From: a bacterium
GTDB taxonomy: Bacteria; SZUA-79; Acidulodesulfobacterales; Acidulodesulfobacteraceae
Length of the DNA stretch: 64,000 bases
Direction: 5' to 3'
NCBI GenBank assembly: GCA_021850985.1
Contig: JAJZJX010000001.1
Span: forward strand, 1-64,000
Position numbers and translations under genes: made by a program. Each line of letters starts with the position of its first letter. The first letter of the stretch is position 1. Positions 18,270 through 27,832 of this stretch are shown one piece after another. Under the pieces are notes generated by a model. It had not been told where the DNA came from and did no database searches. It saw only the letters and a program-made list of their open reading frames with translations.

Positions 18270-19490
18270 TTAAATTTGCGGTTTTAAATTATTTTTTTTA
18301 GAACATTCTATTAATGCTTCAATACCAGGCAGTTTTTTTCCTTCTAAAAGTTCAAGAAAAGCGCCCCCTCCAGTAGAAACGTAAGACATTTTTGCAAATT
18401 CTCCTGCCCTGTGAAGCGCAACGTCCGTATCGCCGCCTCCTACTATAGTCATAGCATAAGCGTTTGCGACGCTTGAAACTAAAGCAAACGTACCTCTGCT
18501 GAAAGCATCCATTTCAAATACGCCCATAGGACCGTTCCATACTATAGTTTTAGCGTTTTGTATGGCTTCCGTAAAAAGAGTGACCGTAGCAGGCCCTATA
18601 TCTAAAGCCATCCAGCCCTTAGGAATTTCCTGGATAGTCGTAACCTTGGTTTCCGCATCCGGCGCTAATCTGTCTGCAACTACTACATCGACCGGCAAAT
18701 AAAGTTTAATCTTCTTTTCGCTTACTTTTTCAAGCGTTTTTTTAGCATATTCCAACATTTCGTCTTCTACGAGAGAAGCTCCTACGTCGTGTCCCAAGGC
18801 TTTAAGAAAAGTGTTAGACATTGCTCCGCCTATTATTAATTTATCCACTTTTTCGGCTAAATTAGATAGAACCTCTATCTTGCCTGATACTTTTGCTCCG
18901 CCTATTATAGCTACAAAAGGCTTCATAGGATTTTCTATAGCCCTGCTGAAGTAATTAAGTTCTTTTCTTATGAGAAAACCTGCGGCGCATTTACTTACAA
19001 ATTTCGTAACGGCTACATTTGAAGCATGCGATCTGTGTGCAGTAGCAAAAGCGTCGTTAACGTATATTTCGCATAGCGAGGCTAATTTTTTGCCGAATTC
19101 TTCGTCGTTTTTCGTTTCTTCGTCGTAAAATCTTAAGTTTTCAAGCAGTATTATGTCGCCCAAACCTGCAGATTTAACGGTGCTTTCCGCTAACTCACCG
19201 ACGCATTCGCCGACAAATTTTACGTCCTTGTCCAGCAGCCTGCTCAACCTCTTAGCAACGACTAAAAGAGACAGTTCGGGAACTTTTTTACCTTTAGGCC
19301 GTCCCATATGCGACATTAAAATAATTTTTGCATTTTCGTCAAGACAATAATTAATGGTCGGTAGGACTGCTCTAATGCGCGTATCGTCGGTAATATTGCC
19401 GTTTTGGTCAAGCGGAACGTTAAAATCTACTCTTATAAGAAGCGTTTTATTTTTTATATCTATTTCGTCTAAGTAAACGATATTATTCAT
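18270..19490 (-). CDS. pgk: phosphoglycerate kinase
   Basis: A 406-residue phosphoglycerate kinase transferring phosphate from 1,3-bisphosphoglycerate to ADP. The family opening RVDFNVPLDQNGNITDD (about 20-36), the LMSHMGRPKG loop (about 57-66), the LLENLRFYDEE segment (about 115) and the nucleotide-binding WNGPMGVFE (about 318) and GGGDTDVAL (about 350) are all present. It lies 52 bp downstream of gap, the normal glycolytic pairing, and its own stop is 18 bp from lspA. Confidence 0.96.
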   Translation of the reverse strand: MNNIVYLDEIDIKNKTLLIRVDFNVPLDQNGNITDDTRIRAVLPTINYCLDENAKIILMSHMGRPKGKKVPELSLLVVAKRLSRLLDKDVKFVGECVGELAESTVKSAGLGDIILLENLRFYDEETKNDEEFGKKLASLCEIYVNDAFATAHRSHASNVAVTKFVSKCAAGFLIRKELNYFSRAIENPMKPFVAIIGGAKVSGKIEVLSNLAEKVDKLIIGGAMSNTFLKALGHDVGASLVEDEMLEYAKKTLEKVSEKKIKLYLPVDVVVADRLAPDAETKVTTIQEIPKGWMALDIGPATVTLFTEAIQNAKTIVWNGPMGVFEMDAFSRGTFALVSSVANAYAMTIVGGGDTDVALHRAGEFAKMSYVSTGGGAFLELLEGKKLPGIEALIECSKKNNLKPQI

Positions 19491-19542
19491 TATTAAATTC
19501 CTTATTGCTTATTATATATATTAACCGCTAAATTATAAATAT

Positions 19543-20556
19543 TTATTTCATCATAAAGACGGCCATTTCGGCAAGCCGCGTAGAATAACCCCACTCGTTA
19601 TCGTACCAGGCAAGAACTTTAACAAGGTCGTCGCCTATAACTTTGGTGCTTAAAGAATCGACTATAGAGGAATGGGAATCGCCCCTGTAGTCTATAGAAA
19701 CAAGAGGTTCTTTGCTGAATCCTAAAATTCCTTTCAAATATGTATCGGCAGCCTCCTCCAATTTTGAATTAACTTCCAAAACGGTAGTTTTTTTAGAAAC
19801 TTTACAGACAAGATCGTTAATGGAAACATCCGGCGTCGGTACTCTTAAAGACATTCCGTCAAGCTTGTCTTTAAGCTCGGGCAGAACTTCACATAGAGCT
19901 TTAGCTGCGCCCGTAGTGGTTGGAATTATAGAAACTGCTGCCGCCCTCGCCCTTCTTAAATCTTTATGCGGCAAATCCAATATTCTCTGGTCGTTGGTAT
20001 AAGAATGGGCGGTGGTCATATTACCTTTTTCTATGGTAAAATTTTCATTAAGCACTTTTGCTACGGGAGCAAGACAGTTTGTAGTGCATGATGCCATAGA
20101 AACTATAAAATGTTTACTTTTATCGTAATTTTTATCGTTAACGCCGAGAACTATAGTCGCATCGGGATCATGGGCGGGAGCCGAAATCAAAACCTTTTTG
20201 GCACCTGCCTTTAAATGTTTTTCGGCATCGTTTCTTTTAGTGAAAAGCCCGGTAGATTCAATGACTAAATCGACGCCGAGATGCTTCCATAAAAGTTCCG
20301 ACGGATCTTTTATAGCAGTTATCAATGTTTCTCTGTCGTCCGCAATTATATGGTCCACGTCGTAACCTACGTAAAAAGGGGCTTTGCCGTGCACGGAATC
20401 GTACTTAAGAAGATGGGCTAGCACCTGCGGATTAGTAATATCGTTAATCGCAACGATTTCAAGCTGCTCTCCTTTGGCAATCATTTCCTGAAAAACCCTA
20501 AAAACGTTTCTGCCTATTCTTCCGAATCCGTTAATTGCAATTCTTAAATTTGCCAT
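19543..20556 (-). CDS. gap: type I glyceraldehyde-3-phosphate dehydrogenase
   Basis: A 337-residue GAPDH. The N-terminal Rossmann motif is NGFGRIGRNVFRV (about 8-20) and the active-site Cys lies in SMASCTTNCLAP (about 151-162). The later PTTTGAAKA and WYDNEWGYSTR motifs are intact. It catalyses NAD(P)-dependent oxidation of glyceraldehyde 3-phosphate. AAGGAG lies 7 nt before the ATG. It is the first gene of a minus-strand run gap-pgk-lspA-leuS-lptE. Confidence 0.96.
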   Translation of the reverse strand: MANLRIAINGFGRIGRNVFRVFQEMIAKGEQLEIVAINDITNPQVLAHLLKYDSVHGKAPFYVGYDVDHIIADDRETLITAIKDPSELLWKHLGVDLVIESTGLFTKRNDAEKHLKAGAKKVLISAPAHDPDATIVLGVNDKNYDKSKHFIVSMASCTTNCLAPVAKVLNENFTIEKGNMTTAHSYTNDQRILDLPHKDLRRARAAAVSIIPTTTGAAKALCEVLPELKDKLDGMSLRVPTPDVSINDLVCKVSKKTTVLEVNSKLEEAADTYLKGILGFSKEPLVSIDYRGDSHSSIVDSLSTKVIGDDLVKVLAWYDNEWGYSTRLAEMAVFMMK

Positions 20557-20893
20557 GGTTTTCTCCTTGCTTTTATAATTTTAATTATATAAATTTTAAT
20601 TATTAAGGTTGTTTTATTTATTTCAATTGATTAAATAAGTAATAAATTTATTATGTTAAAACCTTAAATATTTAATTATTATATATGACAGGCGTATATA
20701 ATTACAACATATATTTTATATAGACTTATTTATAGTTGGCAAATTTTTTAAAATTTTTACAAATCGCAAAAATATATGATAAAATTAAAAGAAAAGAATA
20801 ATTTATTTACTTTAATTAAAAATTTTATATTAATATATATCTTATATTTGCATATATTTAAAATTTTAAAGAAATTTAAAGAAGGAGGTTATA
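20557..20893. other. AT-rich divergent intergenic region
   Basis: A 337-bp stretch of very high AT content between the divergent gap and MBL/HD-GYP genes. It presumably holds promoters for both directions. Possible -10 elements such as TATGATAAAAT (around 20777) were seen, but no convincing -35, operator or RNA structure. No reading frame of note. Confidence 0.4.
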
Positions 20894-21559
20894 ATGTTTA
20901 ACTATAAAGGATTGGAAATTAAAAGATTCTGCCACGACAGCTTTTTAGTCAGCGACGGTAATAAATACTTATATTTTGACCCTTTTAAATTACACGGAGA
21001 CGAGCCCAAAGCGGATTACATTTTTGTATCGCATGAACATTTCGACCATTTCTCCCCCGACGATATCCATAAAATAATTAAAGATTCTACGGTTCTGTTT
21101 ATGAACGAGATGACCAACGACGAAATAGACGGATTATACGACAATGAAGTCGTAATTATAAAACCGGGAGATTCTTTAGATTTTAAAGATTTGCATATTA
21201 AAGGCATATCTGCTTATAACATAAATAAATTCAGGGAGCCGGGGAAGGTTTATCATCCTAAAGAAGACAACAAATTAGGTTTTATAATAACATTTAAAGG
21301 TGTTAAGATTTATCACACGGGCGATACTGATTTTATACCCGAAATGAACGATCTGCCAAAGGAAAAAATAGACCTTCTGTTTATTCCCGTAAGCGGAACT
21401 TACGTTATGACTCCAAGCGAAGCGGTTGAAGCAGCTGCCGTTATAAAAGCGGATATATCTATACCTATGCACTACGGAACTATAGTAGGCGAAAAAAAAC
21501 AGGCAGAGGAATTTGCGGAAAACATCCGTAAGAAGGGACTAAAATCCGAAATTATTTAA
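20894..21559 (+). CDS. UPF0173-type MBL-fold metal-dependent hydrolase
   Basis: A 221-residue metallo-beta-lactamase-fold protein of the UPF0173/UlaG-like group. Zinc ligands are seen in SHEHFDHFSPDDI (about 51-63), YHTGDTDF (about 138-145) and MHYGT (about 194-198). The reaction is unknown for most members. AGGAGGTTATA precedes the ATG. Its TAA is followed immediately by the ATG of the HD-GYP gene, so the two are probably translated from one message. Confidence 0.85.
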   Translation: MFNYKGLEIKRFCHDSFLVSDGNKYLYFDPFKLHGDEPKADYIFVSHEHFDHFSPDDIHKIIKDSTVLFMNEMTNDEIDGLYDNEVVIIKPGDSLDFKDLHIKGISAYNINKFREPGKVYHPKEDNKLGFIITFKGVKIYHTGDTDFIPEMNDLPKEKIDLLFIPVSGTYVMTPSEAVEAAAVIKADISIPMHYGTIVGEKKQAEEFAENIRKKGLKSEII

Positions 21560-22558
21560 ATGTTAAATGCTAAGAACATAAAAAAAATGGAAAAAAAGCA
21601 ATATACGCCTATAGTTATAGAAAGTTTAATATTCGGCAAAAATTCAGATTACCCTCTGTACCTAAAATCCGGAGATAATTATATTTTATACAGGTCTAAA
21701 GCGCTGATATTTTCCCAGAGCGACGCGTTAAGGCTTAAAAATAACGGCGTCGAAAACCTCTATATAGAAACAAAAGATAAAGAAAAATATGACAACGATA
21801 TGCTGGAACATATCGAATACATTATAAAATCGCCGGATTATAACTTTGAAGAAAAAGCCGTTAAAATTTATATGTATTCAAAAATTTACGCCGAATATGT
21901 AATAACGACCGGAAATCTTAAAGACAATAAGGAAAATATTAAAAAATCTATAGAAACGACCATAGAATATTTATTAATGAGCGAATCAGCTTTTATGAAT
22001 CTGCTTAATCTTTCAAGTTACGACTATAATGAAGTCGGACACGGTATGAACGTAAGCATATACGCTATGGCTTTAGCGAACAGGCTTGGCTTTTCCGGTA
22101 AAATATCTTTATATGAAATAGGTTTTGCAGGACTTACTCACGATATAGGCAAATTAAAAATACCAAGAGAAATATTGTCCAAGAACGGCTTATCCGAAAA
22201 AGAGGCAGAAGAAATCAAAATGCACCCTATATATTCCAAAGAAATTTTAACCGTAAACGGCATAGACAATAAAAATATAATAAAAGGCGTCCTTGAACAC
22301 CATGAAGCTTCAAACGGTACGGGATATCCTTTCGGTAAAATGGAAGAGGATATTTCGACATACGGAAAAATTATTATTATAGCCAACCGATTCGATTCGC
22401 TTACGCGAAACAGGCCGTACAGAATTAAAATGAGCGTACCTGACGCTTTAAACATTATGGAAAAAAACTCTGAACTTTATAGCGGTGCTTTTTTAAAAGA
22501 ATTTATTATTTTGATGTCGAAAAAAAATTTGATCGGTGATATGATGCCGCAACAATAA
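21560..22558 (+). CDS. HD-GYP domain protein (probable cyclic-di-GMP phosphodiesterase)
   Basis: A 332-residue protein with an HD-GYP domain in its C-terminal half: THDIGKLKIP (about 192-201), VLEHHEASNGTGYPFG (about 242-257) and ANRFDSLTRNRPYR (about 273-286). HD-GYP enzymes hydrolyse c-di-GMP. The N-terminal 130 residues resemble the DUF3391-like segment often found before HD-GYP domains. There is no receiver domain or membrane segment, so it should be cytosolic. It begins directly after the stop of the MBL gene. Confidence 0.88.
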   Translation: MLNAKNIKKMEKKQYTPIVIESLIFGKNSDYPLYLKSGDNYILYRSKALIFSQSDALRLKNNGVENLYIETKDKEKYDNDMLEHIEYIIKSPDYNFEEKAVKIYMYSKIYAEYVITTGNLKDNKENIKKSIETTIEYLLMSESAFMNLLNLSSYDYNEVGHGMNVSIYAMALANRLGFSGKISLYEIGFAGLTHDIGKLKIPREILSKNGLSEKEAEEIKMHPIYSKEILTVNGIDNKNIIKGVLEHHEASNGTGYPFGKMEEDISTYGKIIIIANRFDSLTRNRPYRIKMSVPDALNIMEKNSELYSGAFLKEFIILMSKKNLIGDMMPQQ

Positions 22559-22605
22559 GTTGCGGTAAATTTGGAAAGCGTAAAAGCATAATTAAAAAAT
22601 AAAGG

Positions 22606-22691
22606 TGGTGCCGAAGGCCGGAATCGAACCGGCACGGATTTTGTCCGCCACCCCCTTAAGATGGTGTGTCTACCAGTTCCACCACTTCGGC
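22606..22691 (-). tRNA. tRNA-Leu (anticodon UAA)
   Basis: Reading the minus strand from 22691, the acceptor GCCGAAG pairs with CTTCGGC at the 3' end, followed by the discriminator A and an encoded CCA (22608-22606). The anticodon loop CTTAAGA has UAA in the middle. The long variable arm and the TTCGATTC T-loop fit a class II tRNA-Leu of 86 nt. It lies 18 bp downstream of secG, an arrangement common in proteobacteria. Confidence 0.95.
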
Positions 22692-22708
22692 ATCATATAT
22701 AAAATAAA

Positions 22709-23035
22709 TTATTTCGACTTGTTTTTAACCGGCGCTTTTTTGGCTGCCATAGAAGGTTTTACGGTTTTTGCCGCAGTATATTTTGAAGGAATATTAATTC
22801 CTTTTTCCTTCTGAGCGGAAATATAAGAAATAAAAAAAGCCGACGCCATAAAAATTATAGCTATGACAGCCGTTGCTTTGGTTAAAAAATTCCCCGCTCC
22901 GGACGCCCCGAAAACAGTCTGCGAACTTCCGCCGAAAACCGCTCCCATCTCCTGTCCTTTCCCCTGCTGCATCAGAATAACGATAACTAAAAATACGGCT
23001 GATACAATCAATAAAATAGTTAAAAACGTAATCAT
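22709..23035 (-). CDS. secG: preprotein translocase subunit SecG
   Basis: A 108-residue membrane protein with two hydrophobic helices flanking the conserved LMQQGKGQEMGAVFGG (SecG LLQ..kG...G..fGg pattern) and SSQTVFGASGAGNFL. SecG is the third, non-essential subunit of the SecYEG translocon. The C-terminal tail is Lys/Ala-rich. I chose the ATG at 23035 (MITFLTIL), because an upstream start at 23062 would add a hydrophobic extension not usual in the family. No Shine-Dalgarno is obvious at either. The tRNA-Leu gene follows. Confidence 0.9.
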   Translation of the reverse strand: MITFLTILLIVSAVFLVIVILMQQGKGQEMGAVFGGSSQTVFGASGAGNFLTKATAVIAIIFMASAFFISYISAQKEKGINIPSKYTAAKTVKPSMAAKKAPVKNKSK

Positions 23036-23136
23036 AATAAAATATATTAATAAAATATACAAAAAATGTCAACAAATAAAAACATAAATAAAAACGATAA
23101 CTTTTAAAAAAATAAATTTTATTGTACAATTATCGT

Positions 23137-24111
23137 ATGAATAACGAAGTTTTAATACATTTTTATTACGGCGAAGATAATTTCAGAATAAATAAAGAAA
23201 TAGAGAAAATAAAATCCGGCATGCTTTCGGAAAACGAATACGACTTTAATTTCGACAGGCTTATAGCGCCTTCGCCGTCGGAATTTTTAAATATTGCGGA
23301 AAGCTACCCTGCTTTTGCGGAGAAAAGAGTAGTTCAGGCGGAAGATTTCGACGATTCGTTTCTTAACGACGAAAGCATAATTGAGTATGCAAAATCTCCT
23401 TCGCCTTCTACAATAGTCATCTTTTATTTTAACGAACCCAAAATAAACGAAAACTGGAAATTTTTTAAAGAATTAAAAAATAAAGATTACTTTAAATTAA
23501 ATAAGGTCAGGAAGTTATACGACAACGAAATACCGTCTTATATTAAAAATTTGGCAAAGGAAAAAGGATTCTCTATATCGGAAGAATCTGCCTATTATAT
23601 AATGCGGTATACCGGAAATAACCTGCTTAATATAGATTCCGAATTAGACAAAATATCTTCAGGGATTAACGTTGATTCGAAAGTTGAAACTGAAATACCT
23701 ATAGAAAAAATAAAATCTCTTATATCTTTTTCAAAAAAATTCAGCGTATTCGATTTAACCGACAAAATATTAGATAGAGATTTCAGGGCGGCATTTTCTA
23801 TGTTCGATGTTCTTTATGCGGACGGAGAAGAGCCTATAAAAATTATATCTATATTATACGGAGAGGCAAAAAAACTTCACAGGGCTAAAATTCAGGAGAA
23901 ATCGGGCATGAATATTGAAACGATATTAAACACTAATGCAGTTTTGCCGTTCCTTAAAGGTAAATTTTTAAAACGTCTTTCTTTGTTTAATGCGGTAGAA
24001 TTAAGAAATGCGGTAAGACTTTTGGAAGACGCCGATTTAAAACTTAAAACGACGTCTTACCCGCCGGATCTGATTTTTGAAGAATTTATCTTTAAATTAA
24101 ACCGGTTATAA
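23137..24111 (+). CDS. holA: DNA polymerase III delta subunit HolA
   Basis: A 324-residue protein resembling HolA, the clamp-loader delta subunit: FYYGEDNFRINKEI near the N-terminus, FEEA-like ASYPAFAEKRVV-type segment (AESYPAFAEKRVVQAED), the central IPSYIKNLAKEKGFSISEES and the helical C-terminal SFSKKFSVFDLTDKIL region. It lacks Walker motifs, as delta should. The ATG at 23137 has no Shine-Dalgarno; TACAAT lies exactly 6 nt before it, suggesting leaderless transcription. It is convergent with rpsT. Confidence 0.85.
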   Translation: MNNEVLIHFYYGEDNFRINKEIEKIKSGMLSENEYDFNFDRLIAPSPSEFLNIAESYPAFAEKRVVQAEDFDDSFLNDESIIEYAKSPSPSTIVIFYFNEPKINENWKFFKELKNKDYFKLNKVRKLYDNEIPSYIKNLAKEKGFSISEESAYYIMRYTGNNLLNIDSELDKISSGINVDSKVETEIPIEKIKSLISFSKKFSVFDLTDKILDRDFRAAFSMFDVLYADGEEPIKIISILYGEAKKLHRAKIQEKSGMNIETILNTNAVLPFLKGKFLKRLSLFNAVELRNAVRLLEDADLKLKTTSYPPDLIFEEFIFKLNRL

Positions 24112-24154
24112 CTTAACCGTATTAACTTAACTTTTAAACTTAAACGTTTATATT

Positions 24155-24421
24155 TTAACCGTTTATAGAATTCTTAAGTTTAGCAAGAGCCGAGACTTTT
24201 CTCGATGCATTGTTTTTGTGTATAATTTTTTTTGCGGCTAATTGCATAATATAAGATACGTTTAAATTAAAAAGAGATAAGGCTTTTTCTTTGTCGCTTT
24301 CGGCAACCGCAGCCTGAAATTTCTTTATGCCTGTTTTCATTTTAGAAATACTGTGCCTGTTTCTTTCCGTTCTTTTTTCAGTCTGTCTTGCTCTTTTTTC
24401 GGCAGATTTATGATTCGCCAT
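24155..24421 (-). CDS. rpsT: 30S ribosomal protein S20
   Basis: An 88-residue S20: MANHKSAEKRARQTEKRTER, the helical middle KTGIKKFQAAVAESDKEKA, and the C-terminal HKNNASRKVSALAKL. It binds 16S rRNA early in 30S assembly. AAGGAG lies upstream of the ATG. Basic composition and length are as expected. Confidence 0.95.
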   Translation of the reverse strand: MANHKSAEKRARQTEKRTERNRHSISKMKTGIKKFQAAVAESDKEKALSLFNLNVSYIMQLAAKKIIHKNNASRKVSALAKLKNSING

Positions 24422-24543
24422 AATAAAATACTCCTTATTTTATATTAAAAAATTTTAGTCGTAGTTTAGATAGATTTTTTAATTTATCAAATTTTTAAAA
24501 ATAAATCAATAAAAATTTACGTAATTGCAATTTTATCGGTTTT

Positions 24544-25098
24544 ATGGTAAAAATAAAGTTTATGTCAAATTCAATTAAATATAAGATTGGGGTTTATCCG
24601 GGGTCTTTTGACCCTGTAACTTACGGTCATTTAGATGTTTTAAAAAGAAGCCTTAATATATTCGACAAAGTTATAGTAGCGGTAGCCTGCAATAAAAAAA
24701 AACCGTATCTTTTTTCTCAGTCTAAACGGATAGAACTAATAAACAGGGCTATAAAAGACGACAGTGATATAGATTATGAAAGAGTAGAAGTGGTAGGTTT
24801 AAAAGGTCTTTTGGTAAAATACGTCGAAAGCATAGACGCAAAAGTTATAATACGGGGACTAAGGGCAGTCTCGGACTTCGAGTACGAGCTTCAGCTTGCG
24901 ACGACTAACAGAACGTTAAATTCAGATATCGAAACTATATTTATGATGACTGCGGAAAAGTATTCTTTTTTAAGTTCCACGATAGTCAAAGAAATTTCTC
25001 GGCTTGGAGGAGACGTATCAAGTATGGTCCCTCCTGCAATAGCGGAAGAACTTTCAAAAATTTACGCAAAAGGAGAAAATGATGAAACTCTCATGTAG
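24544..25098 (+). CDS. coaD: phosphopantetheine adenylyltransferase
   Basis: A 184-residue CoaD that adenylates 4'-phosphopantetheine in CoA synthesis. The nucleotidyltransferase motif is YPGSFDPVTYGHLDVLKR (about 17-34) and the later IIRGLRAVSDFEYE and SSTIVKEI motifs are intact. Starts at 24544 or 24562 are both possible; the shorter start (MSNSIKYK) gives a more typical N-terminus. Its stop overlaps the next gene's start region, so the aminotransferase is likely co-translated. It complements coaBC elsewhere in the window. Confidence 0.93.
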   Translation: MVKIKFMSNSIKYKIGVYPGSFDPVTYGHLDVLKRSLNIFDKVIVAVACNKKKPYLFSQSKRIELINRAIKDDSDIDYERVEVVGLKGLLVKYVESIDAKVIIRGLRAVSDFEYELQLATTNRTLNSDIETIFMMTAEKYSFLSSTIVKEISRLGGDVSSMVPPAIAEELSKIYAKGENDETLM

Positions 25099-26278
25099 AG
25101 CTTCTTTAATAAAGCCTTCGGCCACTCTTGCCATAACGGCTAAAGCCAATAAATTAAAAAGCGAAGGCAAAAACGTCGTAGGTTTCGGCGCGGGAGAACC
25201 CGATTTTGACACGCCGGACTATATAAAAAAAGCGGTAAAAGATGCTCTTGACAAAGGACAGACCAAATACACTCCTGTTTCCGGAATAAACGAACTAAAA
25301 ACCGCCATAGCCGAAAAGTTTTCGGAAGATTACGGAATCCGTTACGAAAATTCGGAAATAATCGTCTCATGCGGCGGCAAACATTCTTTATATAATATCT
25401 TCACGGCTATGCTGAACGAAGGCGACGAAATAATAGTTCCTTCGCCTTACTGGGTTTCATATACCGAAATTATAAAACTTTCCGGCGGAGTTCCAGTAAT
25501 AGCGGATACTTCAAAAAACGGCTTTAAATTCAACCTTGAAATAATGAGAAACAGCCTGACCGGCAAAACGAGGGGCGTTATAATAAACAGTCCGTCAAAT
25601 CCAACAGGCGTTATGATGGAAGAAAAGGATATAATAGAAGTCGCAGATTTTGCTAAAAAACAAGGACTATATATAATAACCGACGATATATACGAAAAAA
25701 TTATTTTCGACGGTAAAAAGTTTTTTAACGTTTTAATGGCGGATAAATCGATGAAAGAATGGACTATCGCCGTTAACGCCGTGTCTAAAACTTATTCCAT
25801 GACGGGTTTCAGGATAGGCTATACCGCAGGACCAAAAGATTTAATCGCCGCTATGAACAACATCCAGTCGCAGAGCACCTCTAATCCGACTACTTTTGCC
25901 CAATACGGCGCGCTTGCGGCATTAAAAGGCGGATACGAATTTACCGATATGATGCGCGGCGAATTTCAAAAAAGAAGGGATTATATGCTCGATTTTTTTG
26001 GAAAAAATATAAAAAGCATGACTCCTGTAAAACCGGACGGCGCTTTTTATCTTTTCGTCGATATTTCAAAAGTCTTCGGAAAATTAAAAAACTCAAAAGG
26101 CGAAACAATAAATTCTTCTTCCGCATATTGCGAACATCTTTTAGATAAATATCTCGTTGCGGCGGTCCCCGGAGTAGAATTCGGCAACGATAATTTTATA
26201 AGACTATCGTTCGCAACAGGACTCGACGTCATTAAGGAAGGGTTAAACAGGATAAAGGAATCGGCGGATTTAATATAA
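25082..26278 (+). CDS. class I/II PLP-dependent aminotransferase (aspartate aminotransferase-like)
   Basis: A 398-residue fold-type I aminotransferase. Visible: GFGAGEPDFDTPDYIK (about 34-49), the Schiff-base lysine in SKTYSMTGFRIGY (about 237-249; the Lys is second), NSPSNPTG (about 173-180) and FIRLSFA. The closest functional label is aspartate/prephenate aminotransferase of the AspC 1-gamma type. Two ATGs are adjacent; the second (25082) is 7 nt from GGAGAAA and fits better. It overlaps the end of coaD. Confidence 0.88.
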   Translation: MKLSCRASLIKPSATLAITAKANKLKSEGKNVVGFGAGEPDFDTPDYIKKAVKDALDKGQTKYTPVSGINELKTAIAEKFSEDYGIRYENSEIIVSCGGKHSLYNIFTAMLNEGDEIIVPSPYWVSYTEIIKLSGGVPVIADTSKNGFKFNLEIMRNSLTGKTRGVIINSPSNPTGVMMEEKDIIEVADFAKKQGLYIITDDIYEKIIFDGKKFFNVLMADKSMKEWTIAVNAVSKTYSMTGFRIGYTAGPKDLIAAMNNIQSQSTSNPTTFAQYGALAALKGGYEFTDMMRGEFQKRRDYMLDFFGKNIKSMTPVKPDGAFYLFVDISKVFGKLKNSKGETINSSSAYCEHLLDKYLVAAVPGVEFGNDNFIRLSFATGLDVIKEGLNRIKESADLI

Positions 26279-26340
26279 CTAAATACGATTAAATATGGTA
26301 GCTCTTAATGAAATGTAAATGAAAATTAATATAAATCAAA

Positions 26341-27770
26341 ATGAAATTTTATAAATACATATTAAATTTTCTGACCAACGAATCAAAAAAGCCGGAAAAT
26401 GCGGAAAGAATAGGAGACAGGAGCGGGGGCAGGTTTGGCAATTTTTTAAAATTTTGCGCTAAACTGCCGCTAATTATATTATCATTCGCCGTTATAGCAT
26501 TTTCTAAAATAAAAAGAGCTGCCGAAAGCTTTAGAGCCAAAGAATCCGGATTATTCACGATAAGTTTCGGAAACATAAATATGGGCGGTTCCGGAAAAAC
26601 TCCGTTTTCTTATAGTTTAGCAGAATATTTATACGAAAAACAATTAAAACCCTGCATTATAACCCGCGGATATAAAGGGCGTTTAAAAAAAAAGTCTATA
26701 TAGCCGCATGGGAGTATGAAATTCCCGAATCAAGAAATAAATTGCCCGACGAAGTCCTCCTTTTAATCGAAAAATTTAAATCAAAAAAAATAGATATTCC
26801 GGTTATCGTATCGAAAAACAGGCTTGCAGCGGCTAAAACCTGCCTTAGTAACGACGAAATATATTACAACCTTGCAGAAATGGAATGGAAGGTTGACGGT
26901 GGCAATAATGAAATTATCTCCGATGAAACGGTGGAAGCAGGATTAAAATTAGAAACCGAAGCAGAAATAGAAATAAATGCCGAAACTGTCGGCATAACAT
27001 ATAAATGCGCTTATAAAGACGTTCACGATGAATTTGACGGAAATAAAAGAATAGCTATTTTAGACGACGGCTTCACGGCTTTAAACATCAAAAAAAACGT
27101 CAATATAATTCTTATAGACGCAAATATCGATATATTTATACAAAACGTCTTGCCCGCCGGAATTTTAAGAGAACCACTTAGCGCATTAAAATATGCAGAC
27201 ATTATCGTTATAACAAAATGCAGACCGGAACTTTTGGAAAATAGGCCGTCTTTAAACTATTCATCTTCGTCTTTTAAAGACGGAATAGAAAATAAATTAA
27301 AAAAATACAATAAAAACTGCCCTATATTTTATTCCTATTATAAGCCTGATAAACTTATTTCCCAAAAAAACGTTTTGCCCTCCGAAGATTTAAAGGCATT
27401 AAAGGCTGGAGGAGCAAAAATTCTTGCGGTATGCGCAATAGGCAATTCCGATTATTTTTACGAAAATTTAAACGGCTGCGGTGCGCCTGCAGATTATAAA
27501 ATGGAATTTGCCGACCATTACGAATACACGGAAAACGATTTCAAAAACATTGCAAACATACTTAATTCCGACGATAAATATATAGCAGTTACGACTTTAA
27601 AGGATTATGTAAAATTAAAACGGTTTAATTTTAAAAATTTTAATGACGTATTCGACAAAATTTATTACTTAGACTTCGATCTTATTGTAGAAAACAGCGT
27701 AAAAAACGGAAATTTCTATGAATATATTTATGATATTTATAATCGCATCTATAATAACGCAACAAAATAG
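26341..27770 (+). pseudogene. lpxK: tetraacyldisaccharide 4'-kinase, frameshifted at an A9 tract
   Basis: Two frames together encode an LpxK, which phosphorylates lipid A disaccharide. The first (26341-26703) carries the N-terminal membrane segment and the P-loop FGNINMGGSGKTPF (about 76-89) with RGYKGRLKK. The second continues with VYIAAWEYE, IPESRNKLPDEVLLL and later AILDDGFTALNIKK and LREPLSALKYADIIVITK. The break lies in nine A at 26685-26693: one more A would restore a single frame. This may be a sequencing or assembly indel, a real mutation or transcriptional slippage; LpxK is usually essential when lipid A is made. It is followed by an LpxL-type acyltransferase. Confidence 0.85.
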
Positions 27771-27832
27771 GTATAGTTAGTTATAGATATTACAATAGAT
27801 GAAATAAGCGCAGGTATATATTTAAGAAAATT

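Noticed and set aside
22863-23129. Open frames on both strands across secG
   Set aside because: They overlap the clear SecG reading frame and show no family motif.
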